A stretch of DNA of 64,000 nucleotides. Source: Ipomoea triloba. Lineage: Eukaryota > Streptophyta > Magnoliopsida > Solanales > Convolvulaceae. Every line of letters begins with the position of its first letter. Position 1 is the first letter of the stretch. The position numbers and the translations under genes are program-made. The notes beneath the pieces were generated by a model. That model did no database searches. It had not been told where the DNA came from and was given only the letters and a program-made list of their open reading frames with translations. Positions 32,602-44,623 of the stretch are shown one piece after another. The stretch is taken from contig NC_044917.1 of NCBI RefSeq assembly GCF_003576645.1, positions 10,426,198 through 10,490,197 of the forward strand, read 5' to 3'.

Positions 32602-33575
32602 GAGTTAATTACACTTTTGGTCCTGTGATTATTGGGGTCCTGTTAATTTCAGTAATCGACTTTAAAAACTAACAATTTAGTCCCCTAACTATGTAATTTT
32701 TAACACATTCGGTCCTCCCGACCAAATCACCGACCAAATGTCGCCGGAATCTTTTAATTTAATTTAATTTTTTTTTAATTTGGGGGCAAATCGGTCATTT
32801 ATTGTTTGAGTCACCGTTCCATCGTTTTCGGCGAGAACCCTGTTCCATCGTTTCCTGCGAGAACCCTGTACTTGTCCTTCCTCGTAAAGTTTGAGTCACC
32901 GTTCCATCATTTCTTGGGGAGGATTTCCCAACGTGCAGGTTGATTTCACAATGGAATTTATTTAGATTTGTTTAATCCATGGAAGCTGCCCTCAATTTAT
33001 TCCCCATATTCATGCACAAAATTAAATCCCAGATTCGAAAAAAAAAAAATAGAAATACAAAAGCTATAAAAAAAATTCAAAAATTTTCAAGTAAAGCTTC
33101 AAAAGAATTTTAAAAACCCAGATCTTAAAACCATACAGGAAGCCAAAATTCAAAGAAAATCAAAACTAAAAAGAGAGAAACCCAGAGGTTCGTCACAAGC
33201 TTTTACGAGCTCCTGGAATGCGGCGGTGGCTTAAAAAAAACTCTTTTCTTAATTATTACTTTGAGAAATTAAATCCGTTCGGCCAATTGCTATTATGAGG
33301 TATATACTACTTGTCAAAGAACATAACACCACCACCGGCGGCATATGTTTTTGAAGAAGGACGAAGGAGGAAGAAGAAGGAAAAACATTAAATGACCTAT
33401 TTGCCCCCAAATTAAACAAATTAATATGGAATTAAAAGATTCCGGCGAAATTTGGCCGGGAGGACCGAATGTGTTAAAAATTGTATAGTTAGAGGACTAA
33501 ATTGTTAGTTTTTAAAGTCAAGTACTGAAATTAACAAGACCCCAATAGTCACAGGACCAAAAGTGTAATTAACTC
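32602..33575. mobile_element. Non-autonomous MULE-like element with about 150-bp inverted ends
   Basis: The left end gagttaattacacttttggt and the reverse complement of the right end are nearly identical for about 150 bp (including attggggtc, ttaatttcagta, aaaaactaacaatttagtc and acacattcggtcctcccg). A 10-bp duplication ttataggtat flanks it at 32592-32601 and 33576-33585. Long terminal inverted repeats with 9-10 bp duplications fit Mutator-like elements. The interior has no transposase, only a small tandem repeat of tcaccgttccatcgttt type near 32808-32915. Confidence 0.88.
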
Positions 33576-33585
33576 TTATAGGTAT

Positions 33586-34080
33586 TAACGCATCCAACAT
33601 ACAAAAGTAATAAATACAGAAATAGCTGTAAGATGCAAAAAAGGTAGTTAGCAAGGGAAATGTCGTTCTCAATTTATCTTGCCTCATAATTGACAAATGT
33701 AAATGGAATAAATGTTATATCAAAGTACAATTAAATAGCCTCTGCGTTTTCCTAAAAAAAAAAAAAAACCTCTGCGTCTTCTACTTGCTATTTTTATTTT
33801 GGTTAAGGGGGGAGAACTGACATGTTCATATACAGAAATGATCAAAATTAAGAATTCCAAAAGTGATTAGAGTATGACATTAAAGAATTGAAGTACGATA
33901 AAACCAATACAGCTATGTAGAGAGTTGATGATTGAGGTTTTTGTAATATTATATTGCACCTCTATTTGAGATGTTTCCCTTGTTGACAATTTCATAAGAT
34001 ATAATGAACATTATATTTTAGTTGTTCCCTGGTTGGCAGTTGACAATTTCATGCAAGGACTATTCCCCAGTTTTTGCAGT
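33586..34080. other. 5' flank of the first extensin gene
   Basis: From about 33793 onward the sequence (ttattttggttaa, cagaaatgatcaaaattaag, agtgattagagtatgacatt) is repeated before all three genes of the cluster, at about 39152 and 44238. It is therefore a shared promoter region. A small A-run between two copies of cctctgcgt lies at 33738-33782. Confidence 0.6.
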
Positions 34081-34084
34081 CAAC

Positions 34085-34092
34085 TATAAATA
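34085..34092 (+). promoter_or_regulatory. TATA box of extensin gene 1
   Basis: The motif tataaata lies 90 bp before the ATG at 34182. The same motif at the same spacing precedes the two paralogues. Confidence 0.75.
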
Positions 34093-34181
34093 CCTTTGCG
34101 GTTTAATCCCCTCTGGTCATCCTCAGCTCACAGCTGAATAACAAAGCTTTAAGTTAATTGGTAGAGTTTTTTAGGCAAGAC

Positions 34182-36989
34182 ATGAGGAGTCGCGGTGGTG
34201 GCCTCACCGGAGGTCGCCGGTTGCCACACATGTTGGTGGTGTTAGCCTTGTTGGCTATTTCTAATGTAGTTTCTGGGGATAATAGTTATTTGTATTCTTC
34301 ACCTCCGCCTCCTGTGTATCAATATAAATCTCCTCCGCCACCTTCTCCATCTCCACCACCTCCCTATGAGTATAAGTCTCCACCACCGCCAGTGCATTCG
34401 CCTCCCCCACCATATGTATACAAGTCTCCTCCACCGCCATCACCATCGCCTCCCCCACCATATGTATACAAATCTCCTCCACCACCATCACCATCGCCTC
34501 CCCCACCATATGTATACAAGTCTCCTCCACCGCCATCACCATCACCGCCACCACCATATGTTTACAAATCTCCCCCACCACCTTCACCTTCACCGCCACC
34601 TCCATACTATTACAAATCTCCACCGCCACCCTCACCTTCCCCTCCTCCACCTTATTACTATAAATCTCCTCCACCCCCTTCACCATCTCCTCCTCCGCCT
34701 TATTACTATAAATCTCCTCCACCTCCTTCACCATCTCCTCCTCCGCCTTATTACTATAAATCTCCTCCTCCACCATCACCATCTCCTCCTCCACCATACT
34801 ATTATAAATCTCCTCCTCCACCCTCACCTTCACCGCCGCCCCCCTACTACTACACCTCTCCACCTCCGCCCAAGAAATCACCACCTCCTCCTTATTACTA
34901 CACCTCTCCCCCACCACCAGTTAAATCACCACCCCCTCCATACCATTACTCATCACCGCCACCACCTGTAAAGTCTCCTCCTCCACCATACTACTACTCT
35001 TCTCCACCACCACCAATGAAATCGCCCCCTCCTCCATACTACTACACCTCTCCACCACCACCCAAGAAATCACCCCCCCCTCCTTATTACTACACCTCTC
35101 CCCCACCACCAGTTAAATCACCCCCTCCTCTATACTACTACTCTTCTCCACCACCACCAATGAAATCGCCCCCTCCTCCATACTACTACACCTCTCCACC
35201 ACCACCCAAGAAATCACCACCCCCTCCTTATTACTACACCTCTCCCCCACCACCAGTTAAATCACCACCCCCTCCATACCATTACTCATCACCACCACCA
35301 CCTGTAAAGTCTCCCCCTCCTCCATACTACTACTCTTCTCCGCCGCCACCTAAAAAGTCTCCTACTCCATACTATTACACTTCCCCCCCACCACCCAAGA
35401 AATCCCCTCCATCTCCATATTATTACACCTCACCACCACCACCAACTCATTATTATCCTCCACATCATGATCAATTAGTTGTTAAAGTTGTTGGAAAAGT
35501 GTACTGCTTCAAATGTTACGATTGGGCATATCCTAAGAAATCCCATAACATGAAACATCTCAAAGGTAGGATTTTCCGTTCAACCATTTTCACAATTGTA
35601 TGGTTGGTTTTCAAATTATATTTCATTTTAGGTTTTATTGACAAAATTCTCATTTAATTTGCAATGGATTTTTAATATAAAACAAAACTTATAGTGTAAT
35701 AATATTTCTTTTCTTTATAATTATTATCACTTTATTAACTGATTAAGTACTCTTCATTGAAATTTCTTGAAATAGGTGCAATAGTTGAGGTAACTTGTAT
35801 GGCCGATGAAAAGAAAATTGTGGCATATGGAACCACCAAGATCAATGGAAAGTATAGCATTGAAGTTAAAGGATTTGACTACAAGAAATATGGAGGAAAG
35901 GCATGCAAGGCTAAACTTCACACACCACCCAAGGGTTCCAAGTGTAACATCCCTACTAACTTTCATATGGGCATTAAGGGTGCTACACTAAGTGTAAAAT
36001 CAAAGACACTTTATGAAGTTGTTCTCTATGCAAAACCATTTGCTTATGCCCCAAAGACTCCTTATGAGAAATGTGAGAAACCCAAATCTACCCCTCTTCC
36101 ATACTACTACAAATCTCCCCCACCACCAACTTACTACTACAAATCACCACCCCCTCCTTCACCCTTGCCTACACCAACATATTCTTATAAGTCACCTCCA
36201 CCGCCATCTCCATCACCACCACCACCATATTATTACAAATCTCCTCCTCCACCATCACCCTCTCCTCCACCACCTTATTATTATAGATCCCCACCTCCCC
36301 CATCACCGTCACCTCCACCACCATACTATTACAAATCTCCTCCTCCTCCATCACCGTCACCCCCGCCACCATACTATTATAAGTCTCCACCACCCCCATC
36401 TCCATCGCCACCACCACCCTACTACTATAAATCTCCTCCTCCTCCATCACCGTCACCCCCGCCACCCTACTATTATAAGTCTCCACCACCGCCATCTCCA
36501 TCACCACCACCACCCTACTACTACAAATCTCCTCCTCCACCCTCACCCTCTCCTCCTCCACCATACTATTACAAGTCTCCACCTCCTCCATCGCCATCAC
36601 CCCCGCCACCATACTATTATAAGTCTCCACCACCACCATCTCCATCGCCACCACCACCCTACTACTACAAATCTCCTCCTCCACCCTCACCATCTCCTCC
36701 TCCACCATACTATTACAAGTCTCCACCTCCTCCATCGCCATCACCCCCACCACCATACTATTATAAGTCTCCACCACCCCCATCTCCATCGCCACCACCA
36801 CCCTACTACTACAAATCTCCTCCTCCACCCTCACCCTCTCCTCCTCCACCCTACTACTACAAGTCTCCACCACCCCCATCACCATCTCCTCCACCTCCGT
36901 ACTACTATCAATCCCCTCCTCCACCATCCCCATCTCCCCCACAGCCAACATACATTTACTCTTCTCCACCCCCACCAACCAAGTACTAA
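34182..36989 (+). CDS. Extensin - Ole e 1 - extensin sandwich protein, copy 1
   Basis: Joining 34182-35565 and 35776-36989 gives 865 residues. Residues 1-32 are a signal peptide ([15 protein letters not shown]). Next come extensin repeats of SPPPP with YVYK, YYYK, YYYTS and PVKS spacers (about 38-425), a Pollen Ole e 1-type domain (about 430-561) with six Cys (VYCFKC, EVTC, GKAC, GSKC, YEKC), and a second extensin domain (562-865) ending SSPPPPTKY. The intron falls in the middle of the Ole e 1 domain (HLK-G-AIVEV), which shows that the two halves are one gene. Extensins are hydroxylated, arabinosylated wall proteins cross-linked through Tyr; YYYK motifs fit this. The role of the Ole e 1 domain is not settled. 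ATG 34182 is used because it begins the conserved MRSRGGGL signal sequence. Repeat number may be affected by assembly. Confidence 0.92.
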
Positions 36990-37025
36990 GCTTTAATTGC
37001 TCTTCCAGTTTTTGTTGTATACCAG

Positions 37026-37112
37026 GTAAATGATATTTAATTTTGAATACATTTTTATTAATGTTTTATTATCCACTCGAAGCTCTTATTTAATACATTT
37101 TTAATTTTTCAG
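37026..37112 (+). other. Probable 3'-UTR intron of extensin gene 1
   Basis: Just after the stop codon, accag/gtaaatg and ttttcag/atcttcc form good donor and acceptor sites 87 bp apart in AT-rich sequence. The same sites and spacing follow copy 2 (42140-42226), suggesting a conserved, real intron in the untranslated region. Confidence 0.55.
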
Positions 37113-37299
37113 ATCTTCCATCCAATTGTGGAATAAATGAAGGCTTCTTGAAAGGAAGATTCGGACATCATTTATTATAATTTATTTGTCAAATAAAGGC
37201 TCCGTCCTTATTGTATCATTTTATTCTATATGAAAGACACTAAGAGATTCATTTCGATGAGATCAAAATTTCTTTGTAATGGTATTTGGGATGTAACGA

Positions 37300-37825
37300 C
37301 GATTAATATTGACATTTATTAGTTTTTATTCTAAACTTTTAATTGCACCATAAATATTTCCTTCACTATTAATCTTTACTAATTTTCATTATCGACTTTA
37401 AATTTGACCATAATCCCTTAACTATTGATTTTGTTCTAAATTTGGTCTACCCGTTAAATATTAATTTAGTAAACATTAAATTTAAGGATAATAAGGTAAA
37501 AATTGACTTTTTGTTGAGATTGGCAAATTATGTTCATAAACTTAATATATCGGGTTCATCATTAGTTGACTGTGAAGAACCAACATTTTACATTATTACC
37601 CTTAAATTTAATATTTAATAAATAATAAGTAGATATTTAATTTGGAGAACCAAATTTGGAATAAAATCAATAGTCAAAGGATTATTTATAGACAAATTGA
37701 AAGTCGATGATGAAAATTAGTAAATGTCAATAGTCAAGGAACCATTTATTATGGTCAAATTAAAAGTAGATCATAAAAATTAGTAAATATCAACCGTCAA
37801 TGGATCATTCAAAGATTTTTTTTAA
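37300..37825. mobile_element. Long-TIR MITE, left tip missing, in spacer 1-2
   Basis: The arms (aattgcaccataaat, ttaactattgattttgttc, ttaaatttaaggataataag on the left; their complements on the right from about 37590) pair over more than 150 bp. It is the same insertion as the element at 42504-43036 in the next spacer, but here the outer left tip is deleted. Confidence 0.65.
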
Positions 37826-37904
37826 AAAAATTTTCTCGTCCATCCACTAAAAGATTATTCTAAGCAAGAATTAACCCTCTTTCATCGGGAGATTTTAGAT
37901 AAAT

Positions 37905-38455
37905 GATGACAAAAACTCATTTAAAATTGTGTCACGGATCCTTATACATGACACGAGTCAAGTTTCAATCACTTTCCAAGTAATCATCAATCAATTTATC
38001 CCTAATTAATATTACATATACTTTTCCTTATAAGTATTACATTTTTGCTAATCTTTTAAGACCTAAATATTATATTTTGATATGAAAGTATTACACGTTT
38101 TCTCATAAGTATTATACTTTATTTCATAAGTAACGATCAATTTATCCTTTATTATTTCACTTTTCTTCAATAAGTATTACACTTTTTCTCATAAATAAAA
38201 ATTAATCAATTTATCCTAATTGGTATTACATTCCCTTCATAAGTAACTCTTCAATATATGAATATTACATATTGATTTAAAAATACTACATTTTCTTTTT
38301 CAAAAGTGTCATATTTTTCCTCATAAATATTGCACTTTCCAGTATAAAGTAAAAATTAATTTATCTCTAATTAATATTACACATTTCATCTAGACTAAAT
38401 CCGTCTCACGAATAAGAATCCGTGAGACGATATTATCTCAAATGATAGTTACCCT
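37905..38455. mobile_element. gtgagacg-family MITE in spacer 1-2
   Basis: The left end (gtgtcacggatccttataca, then tgacacgag) and right end (ccgtctcacgaataagaatc, then cgtgagacg) are inverted. The interior repeats tattacat and cataagta words many times. The left part is shared with spacer 2-3. Confidence 0.55.
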
Positions 38456-38459
38456 TTAA

Positions 38460-39435
38460 TTTGTCAAGGTGTTTTAAAATCTTATGTATCAAAATATAAT
38501 TAATTTAAAATTACTTTTAAAATAATTTTGTCAATCTTTTCATAGGTCCTTTTTAAGTTGTTTATCACATTAACAGTTTGACATTTCATCATTTAACATA
38601 TGATACACTCATACACCGATCATTTAAGTAACAATTCAAAATTTTATCCATTCAACTATAATATGATTTTTTTTCTAATTCTATAATTTTATTAATATAT
38701 TGAGAAAAGTTTGGTTCCAATACATTAATTTCAAAATTCACTAACGCATCAGTAAATTTTTTAATATTCAGATGTTTGCATAATTGTGAATTTGTCGGTT
38801 TTACGACAAGTTAAAAAATTAATTAAATAGTGCCATGTAAGGAGATAAATATTATAATTAATAGGGACATGATCAAATGAAAAACATTGCTTTCAAACTG
38901 TTGTGCACTTATACATTATGAGTTGCATAATCAGTAATTACAAAATGCACAATCAATAAAATTTTAAGTTGGACAATCATACATTACAAGATACACAATC
39001 CAAAATACAAAAATAATTATAGAAATGCATATTTCAAAGATACACAATAAGACACTACAAGTTACATAATCAGACATTACAAATTGCCCAAAAAGTAATT
39101 CCTAGGTTTAATTTACACGAGAAATGTGGTTCTCATTTCATCATGCCCAATCTTTATTTTGGTTAACGGGGAAGAGTTGACATGCTCATATACAGAAATG
39201 ATCAAAATTAAGAATTCCAAAAGTGATTAGAGTATGACATTAAAGAAATATGATGAAGCCAAAACAGCTGTGTAGAGAGTTGATTATTGCGATTTTTATA
39301 AAATTATATTGCTCCACTATTTGAGATGTTTCCCCTGTTTGACAATTTCATGCAATGCAATGATCATTATATCTTAGTTGTTCCCCAGTTGGCAGTTGAC
39401 AATTTCATGCAGGCGACTATTTCACACTTCTTGCA
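38460..39435. other. Spacer and promoter of extensin gene 2
   Basis: Contains a run of short near-repeats of the type gacattacaa / tacacaatc (38895-39110), also present before copy 3, then the shared promoter block from about 39152. No gene was recognised. Confidence 0.55.
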
Positions 39436-39441
39436 GTCTGC

Positions 39442-39449
39442 TATAAATA
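39442..39449 (+). promoter_or_regulatory. TATA box of extensin gene 2
   Basis: tataaata, 87 bp before the ATG at 39536, parallel to copy 1. Confidence 0.75.
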
Positions 39450-39535
39450 CCTTTTCCATTCAATCCCCTCTGGTCATCAGCTCACAGCTGAATAACAAAG
39501 CTTTAAGATAATTGGTAGAGTTTTTTAGGTAAGAC

Positions 39536-42103
39536 ATGAGGAGTCGCGGTGGTGGCCTCACCCGAGGTCGCCGGTTGCCAAACATCTTGGTGGTGTTAGC
39601 CTTGTTGGCTATTTCTAATGTAGTTTCTGGAGATATTAGTTATTTGTATTCTTCACCTCCGCCTCCTGTGTATCAATACAAATCTCCTCCGCCACCTTCT
39701 CCGTCTCCACCACCTCCCTATGAGTATAAGTCTCCACCACCGCCCGTGCATCCGCCTCCCCCACCATATGCATACAAGTCTCCTCCACCGCCATCACAAT
39801 CACCTCCACCACCATATGCTTACAAGTCTCCTCCCCCGCCATCACAATCACCTCCACCACCATATGCTTACAAGTCCCCCCCACCACCTTCACCTTCACC
39901 TCCACCTCCATACTATTACAAATCTCCACCGCCACCCTCACCCTCCCCTCCTCCACCTTACTACTACAAATCTCCACCGCCACCCTCACCGTCTCCTCCT
40001 CCACCTTACTACTACAAATCTCCACCACCACCGTCGCCATCTCCTCCTCCCTCATACTATTACAAATCTCCTCCTCCACCCTCACCTTCACCGCCACCCC
40101 CCTACTACTACACCTCTCCACCTCCACCCAAGAAATCACCACCCCCTCCTTATTACTACACCTCTCCCCCACCACCAGTTAAATTACCACCCCCTTCATA
40201 CCATTACTCATCACCACCCCCACCTGTAAAGTCTCCTCCTCCACCATACTACTACTCTTCTCCACCACCACCAGTTAAATCACCCCCTCCTCTATACTAC
40301 TACTCTTCTCCGCCACCACCAGTTAAATCACCCCCTCCTCCATACTACTACTCTTCTCCGCCACCACCTAAAAAGTCTCATACTCCATACTATTACACTT
40401 CCCCACCACCACCCAAGAAATCCCCTCCATCTCCCTATTATTACACCTCACCACCACCACCAACTCATTATTATCCTCCACATTATGATCAATTAGTGGT
40501 TAAAGTTGTTGGAAAAGTGTACTGCTTCAAATGTTACGATTGGGCATATCCTAAGAAATCTCATAACATGAAACATCTCAAAGGTAAGTTTTTCCCTTCA
40601 ACCATTTTCACAACAATTGTATGGTTGGTGTTTCTAATTGTATTTCCTTTTATGTTTTATTGACAAAGCTCTCTTTTAATTTGCAATGGACTTTTAATAG
40701 AAAACAAATATACTAATATTTATTTTCTTTATGATTATCTACTTATTAATTTATCACTCTTAATTGACAATTAATTTCTTAATATAGGTGCAATAGTTGA
40801 GGTCACTTGTATGGCCGGTGAAAAGAAAATTGTGGCATATGGAACTACCAAGATCAATGGAAAGTATAGCATTGAAGTTAAAGGGTTTGACTACAACAAA
40901 TATGGAGGAAAGGCATGCAAGGCTAAACTTCACACACCACCCAAGGGTTCCAAGTGTAACATCTCTACTAACTTTCATATGGGCATTAAGGGTGCTACAC
41001 TAAGTGTAAAATCAAAGACAGTTTATGAAGTTGTTCTCTATGCAAAACCGTTTGCTTATGCCCCAAAGACTCCTTATGAGAAATGTGAGAAGCCCAAACC
41101 TGCCCCTCTTCCATACAATTACAAATCTCCCCCACCACCAACTTACTACTACAAATCACCACCCCCTCCTTCACCATTGCCTACACCAACCTATTCTTAT
41201 AAGTCACCTCCACCACCATCCACGTATTACTACAAGTCTCCTCCACCCCCATCTCCATCACCACCACCACCATATTATTACAAATCTCCTCCTCCACCAT
41301 CGCCATCTCCTCCTCCACCTTATTATTATAGATCCCCACCTCCTCCGTCACCGTCTCCTCCGCCACCATACTATTACAAGTCTCCACCTCCTCCATCACC
41401 GTCACCCCCGCCACCCTACTATTATAAGTCTCCACCACCACCATCTCCATCACCACCGCCACCTTACCACTACAAATCTCCTCCTCCACCCTCACCATCT
41501 CCTCCCCCACCCTACTATTACAAGTCTCCACCTCCTCCATTGCCATCACCACCACCACCATACTATTATAAGTCTCCACCACCCCCATCTCCATCGCCAC
41601 CACCACCCTACTACTACAAATCTCCTCCTCCACCCTCACCATCTCCTCCCCCACCCTACTATTACAAATCTCCTCCTCCACCCTCACCATCTCCTCCCCC
41701 ACCCTCACCATCTCCTCCCCCAGCCTACTATTACAAGTCTCCGCCTCCTCCATCACCATCACCCCCACAACCATACTATTATAAATCTCCACCACCACCG
41801 TCTCCATCACCACCACCACCCTATTATTACAAATCTCCTCCTCCACCATCATCGTCTCTCCCTCCACCCTATTATTACAAGTCACCACCTCCTCCATCAC
41901 CATCACCCCCACCACCATACTACTACAAGTCTCCACCACCACCATCGCCATCTCCTCCACCCCCATACTACTATCAATCCCCTCCCCCACCATCTCCTTC
42001 TCCCCCTCCACCGTATTACTACCATTCACCTCCCCCACCATCCCCATCTCCCCCACAACGAACATACATTTACTCTTCTCCACCCCCACCAACCAAGTAC
42101 TAA
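39536..42103 (+). CDS. Extensin - Ole e 1 - extensin sandwich protein, copy 2
   Basis: Joining 39536-40583 and 40788-42103 gives 787 residues with the same order as copy 1: signal peptide (1-32), extensin repeats (about 38-313), six-Cys Ole e 1 domain (about 318-449), extensin repeats (450-787) ending SSPPPPTKY. The intron is at the identical place and phase. The Ole e 1 segment differs from copy 1 at only a few positions, such as ADEK to AGEK and KKYGG to NKYGG. The N-terminal extensin part is shorter by about 112 residues and uses YAYK where copy 1 uses YVYK, while the C-terminal part is longer and includes an [14 protein letters not shown] variation. This shows that the repeats change length faster than the folded domain. 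All frames and splice sites are intact, so the gene is probably functional. Confidence 0.92.
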
Positions 42104-42139
42104 GCTTTAATTGCTCTTCCACTTTGTGTTGCATATCAG

Positions 42140-42226
42140 GTAAATGATATTTAATTTTGAATACATTTTTATTAATGTTGTATTATCCACTGGAAGCTCT
42201 TATATAAAACATTTTTAATTTTTCAG
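42140..42226 (+). other. Probable 3'-UTR intron of extensin gene 2
   Basis: atcag/gtaaatg and tttcag/atctccc lie 87 bp apart just after the stop codon, matching copy 1. Confidence 0.55.
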
Positions 42227-42503
42227 ATCTCCCATCCAATAATTGTGGAATAGATGAAGGCTTCTTGAAAGGAAGATTCGGACATCATTTAACATAATTT
42301 ATTTGTGAAATAAAGGCTCCGTCCTCATTGCATTTAACAGCTTTGTTTCTTACAATGTAGATCAACTTATGTCTAATTTTTTATTAATATCTTTCCCATA
42401 TATCTTATTGTATCATTTTATATGAAAGAGTTATTCATTTCCATGAGATGAAAATTTGTTTGATGTAACCACTGTTAATAAATTAAATTCATAATTTTTA
42501 TAT

Positions 42504-43036
42504 GAGTTAATTCCATCCCAGAAATGGTCCCTTGATTATTGACACTTATCAATTTTTATTATTCTTAACTTTCAATTAAATTATAAATGGTCCATTAATT
42601 ATTGACGTTTATCAATATTCATTATCGCCTTTCAATTTGACCATAAATGGTCCCCTTAACTATTGATTTTGTTCAAAATTTTGATCATCATATCATGTTA
42701 AATATCAATTTAGTAAACATTAAATTTAAAGATAATAATGTAAAAATTCGGTTCATAAACTTAATACATTGGATTCATCATTAGTGGGAATGTGAATAAC
42801 CAAAATTTTACATTATTAATACCCTTAAATTTAATGTTTAATAAATAGAGATATTTAACTAGAGGACCAAATTTGGAACAAAATCAATAGTCAAGGGATC
42901 ATTCATGGTCAAATTGAAAGTGATTGATGAAAATTGGTAAAGGTTAATAATCAATAGACCATTTATAGTCAATTAAATATTGACGATAAAAATTGATAAA
43001 TATTAATAATCAATGGGTCATTCCAAGATTTAACTC
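42504..43036. mobile_element. MULE-like MITE with long inverted ends, in spacer 2-3
   Basis: Left end gagttaattccatcccagaa; right end complement gagttaaatcttggaatgac. The arms pair for well over 150 bp (tggtcccttgattattgaca against its complement, and so on). The flanks tttttatat (42495-42503) and tttttagat (43037-43045) are a 9-bp duplication with one mismatch. The related copy in spacer 1-2 shows that it was present before the gene duplication. Confidence 0.75.
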
Positions 43037-43124
43037 TTTTTAGATTTTCTCATCCATCCACTAAAAGATTATTCTCAGCAAAAATTGTCGTTCTTTCATA
43101 TGGAAATTCTGGATAAGTGATGAT

Positions 43125-43475
43125 AAAAACTCCTTTGAGACTGTGTCACGGATCCTTATACATGACACGAGTCAAGTTTCAATCACTTTCCAAGTAACCA
43201 TCAATCAATTTATCGTTAACACACATTTTTCCTAATTAGTATTACATTTCCGCTCATAAGTAACAATAAATCAATTTATCCATGATAAATATCACACTTC
43301 CCCATCATAAGTAACCCTTCAATTCAAGCTCTAAATATTATATTTTGATATGAAAGTATTACATTTTTTCTCAAAAAGTATCACTTTTTTCCTCATAAGT
43401 ATTATATATACTTTATTTCAATAAAGTAACAAATTTCATTTAATTTGATATAAAAGTATATCATTTTTTTTCTCA
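43125..43475. mobile_element. gtgagacg-family MITE, partial, in spacer 2-3
   Basis: It starts with the same gtgtcacggatccttataca and catgacacgagtcaagtttc as in spacer 1-2 and has the same tattacat-rich interior. The right inverted end is missing. Confidence 0.5.
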
Positions 43476-43482
43476 AAAGTAC

Positions 43483-43558
43483 TGGGGTTTGAACTCATGA
43501 CCTCCTATATGGGAAAGTCACTTCGTGTTACTAGACTACAAGATCATTAGCTAATCAA
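43483..43558 (-). mobile_element. SINE family copy 5, minus strand
   Basis: On the minus strand it reads gatcttgtagtctagtaaca at the head and gtcatgagttcaaaccccag at the B box, in the same order as the other SINE copies. It is absent from the parallel place in spacer 1-2, so it inserted after that duplication. Confidence 0.55.
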
Positions 43559-43559
43559 A

Positions 43560-44530
43560 AGGTTAATTTCTCAAGGTATTTTAAAATCATATCTATTTTC
43601 CTTAAAAATCATATTTATCAAAATATAATAAATTTTCAATTTATTTTTAAACTATTTTTGTCAATCTTTTCACATGTCCTTTTTAAGTTGTTTATCACAT
43701 TGTCATATCATCATTAACATATGATACACCGATCATCATTTAAGTAACAATTCAAAATTTTATCCATTCTATCTATTACAATATGATTTTTTTTTTATTT
43801 CTACAATTTTATAAATATATTGAGAAAAGTTTGGTTACAATACACTAATTTAAATTCACTAATAACATAAAATTTTTAATATTAAGGTGTTTGTGAATTT
43901 GTCCATTTTATGGCAAGTTAAAAAACAAATAGTTAAATAATGCCATATAAAGATATAAATACTATATTTGATAGCGGCATGATCAAATGAGAATCACTGC
44001 TCTCGTACAAACTGCCCAATCATACATTACGATTTGCACAATCAGACATTATTACAAGATACATAATTATAAAAATACAAATTGTACAATTAAGCATTAC
44101 AAGATACACAATCAGAAATACAAAAGTAATTATAGAAATGCATACTTCCTAGATGTCAAATCAGGCATTACATGTTGCACAAAAGGTAATTCACAGTTAC
44201 AGGAAATGTGGTTCTCATTTCATATGGTACCATTTTTGTTTTGGTTAACGGGGGAGATCCGACAGGTTCATATACAGAAATGATCATAATTAAGAATTGC
44301 AAAAGTGATTAATTAGAGTTTGACATTAAAGAAGTACGATCAAACCAATACAGCCATATATGTAGAGAGTTTATGATTGGGGTTTTTGTAAAATTATATT
44401 GTTCCACTATTTGAGGTGTTTCCCCTATTTGACAATTTCACGCAATATAATTATCATTATATCTTATTAGTTGTTCCCACGTTGGCAGTTGACAATGTCA
44501 TGCAGCGACTATTTCACACTTCTTGCAGTA
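43560..44530. other. Spacer and promoter of extensin gene 3
   Basis: Parallel to 38460-39435, with the gacattacaa near-repeats at 43995-44190 and the shared promoter block from about 44238. No gene was recognised. Confidence 0.5.
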
Positions 44531-44533
44531 TCA

Positions 44534-44541
44534 TATAAATA
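44534..44541 (+). promoter_or_regulatory. TATA box of extensin gene 3
   Basis: tataaata, 83 bp before the ATG at 44624, parallel to copies 1 and 2. Confidence 0.7.
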
Positions 44542-44623
44542 TCTTTGCCATTCGATCCCCTCTGGTCATCAGCTCACAGCTGAATAACAAAGATTTAAGT
44601 TGGTAGGGTTTTTTAGGTAAGAA

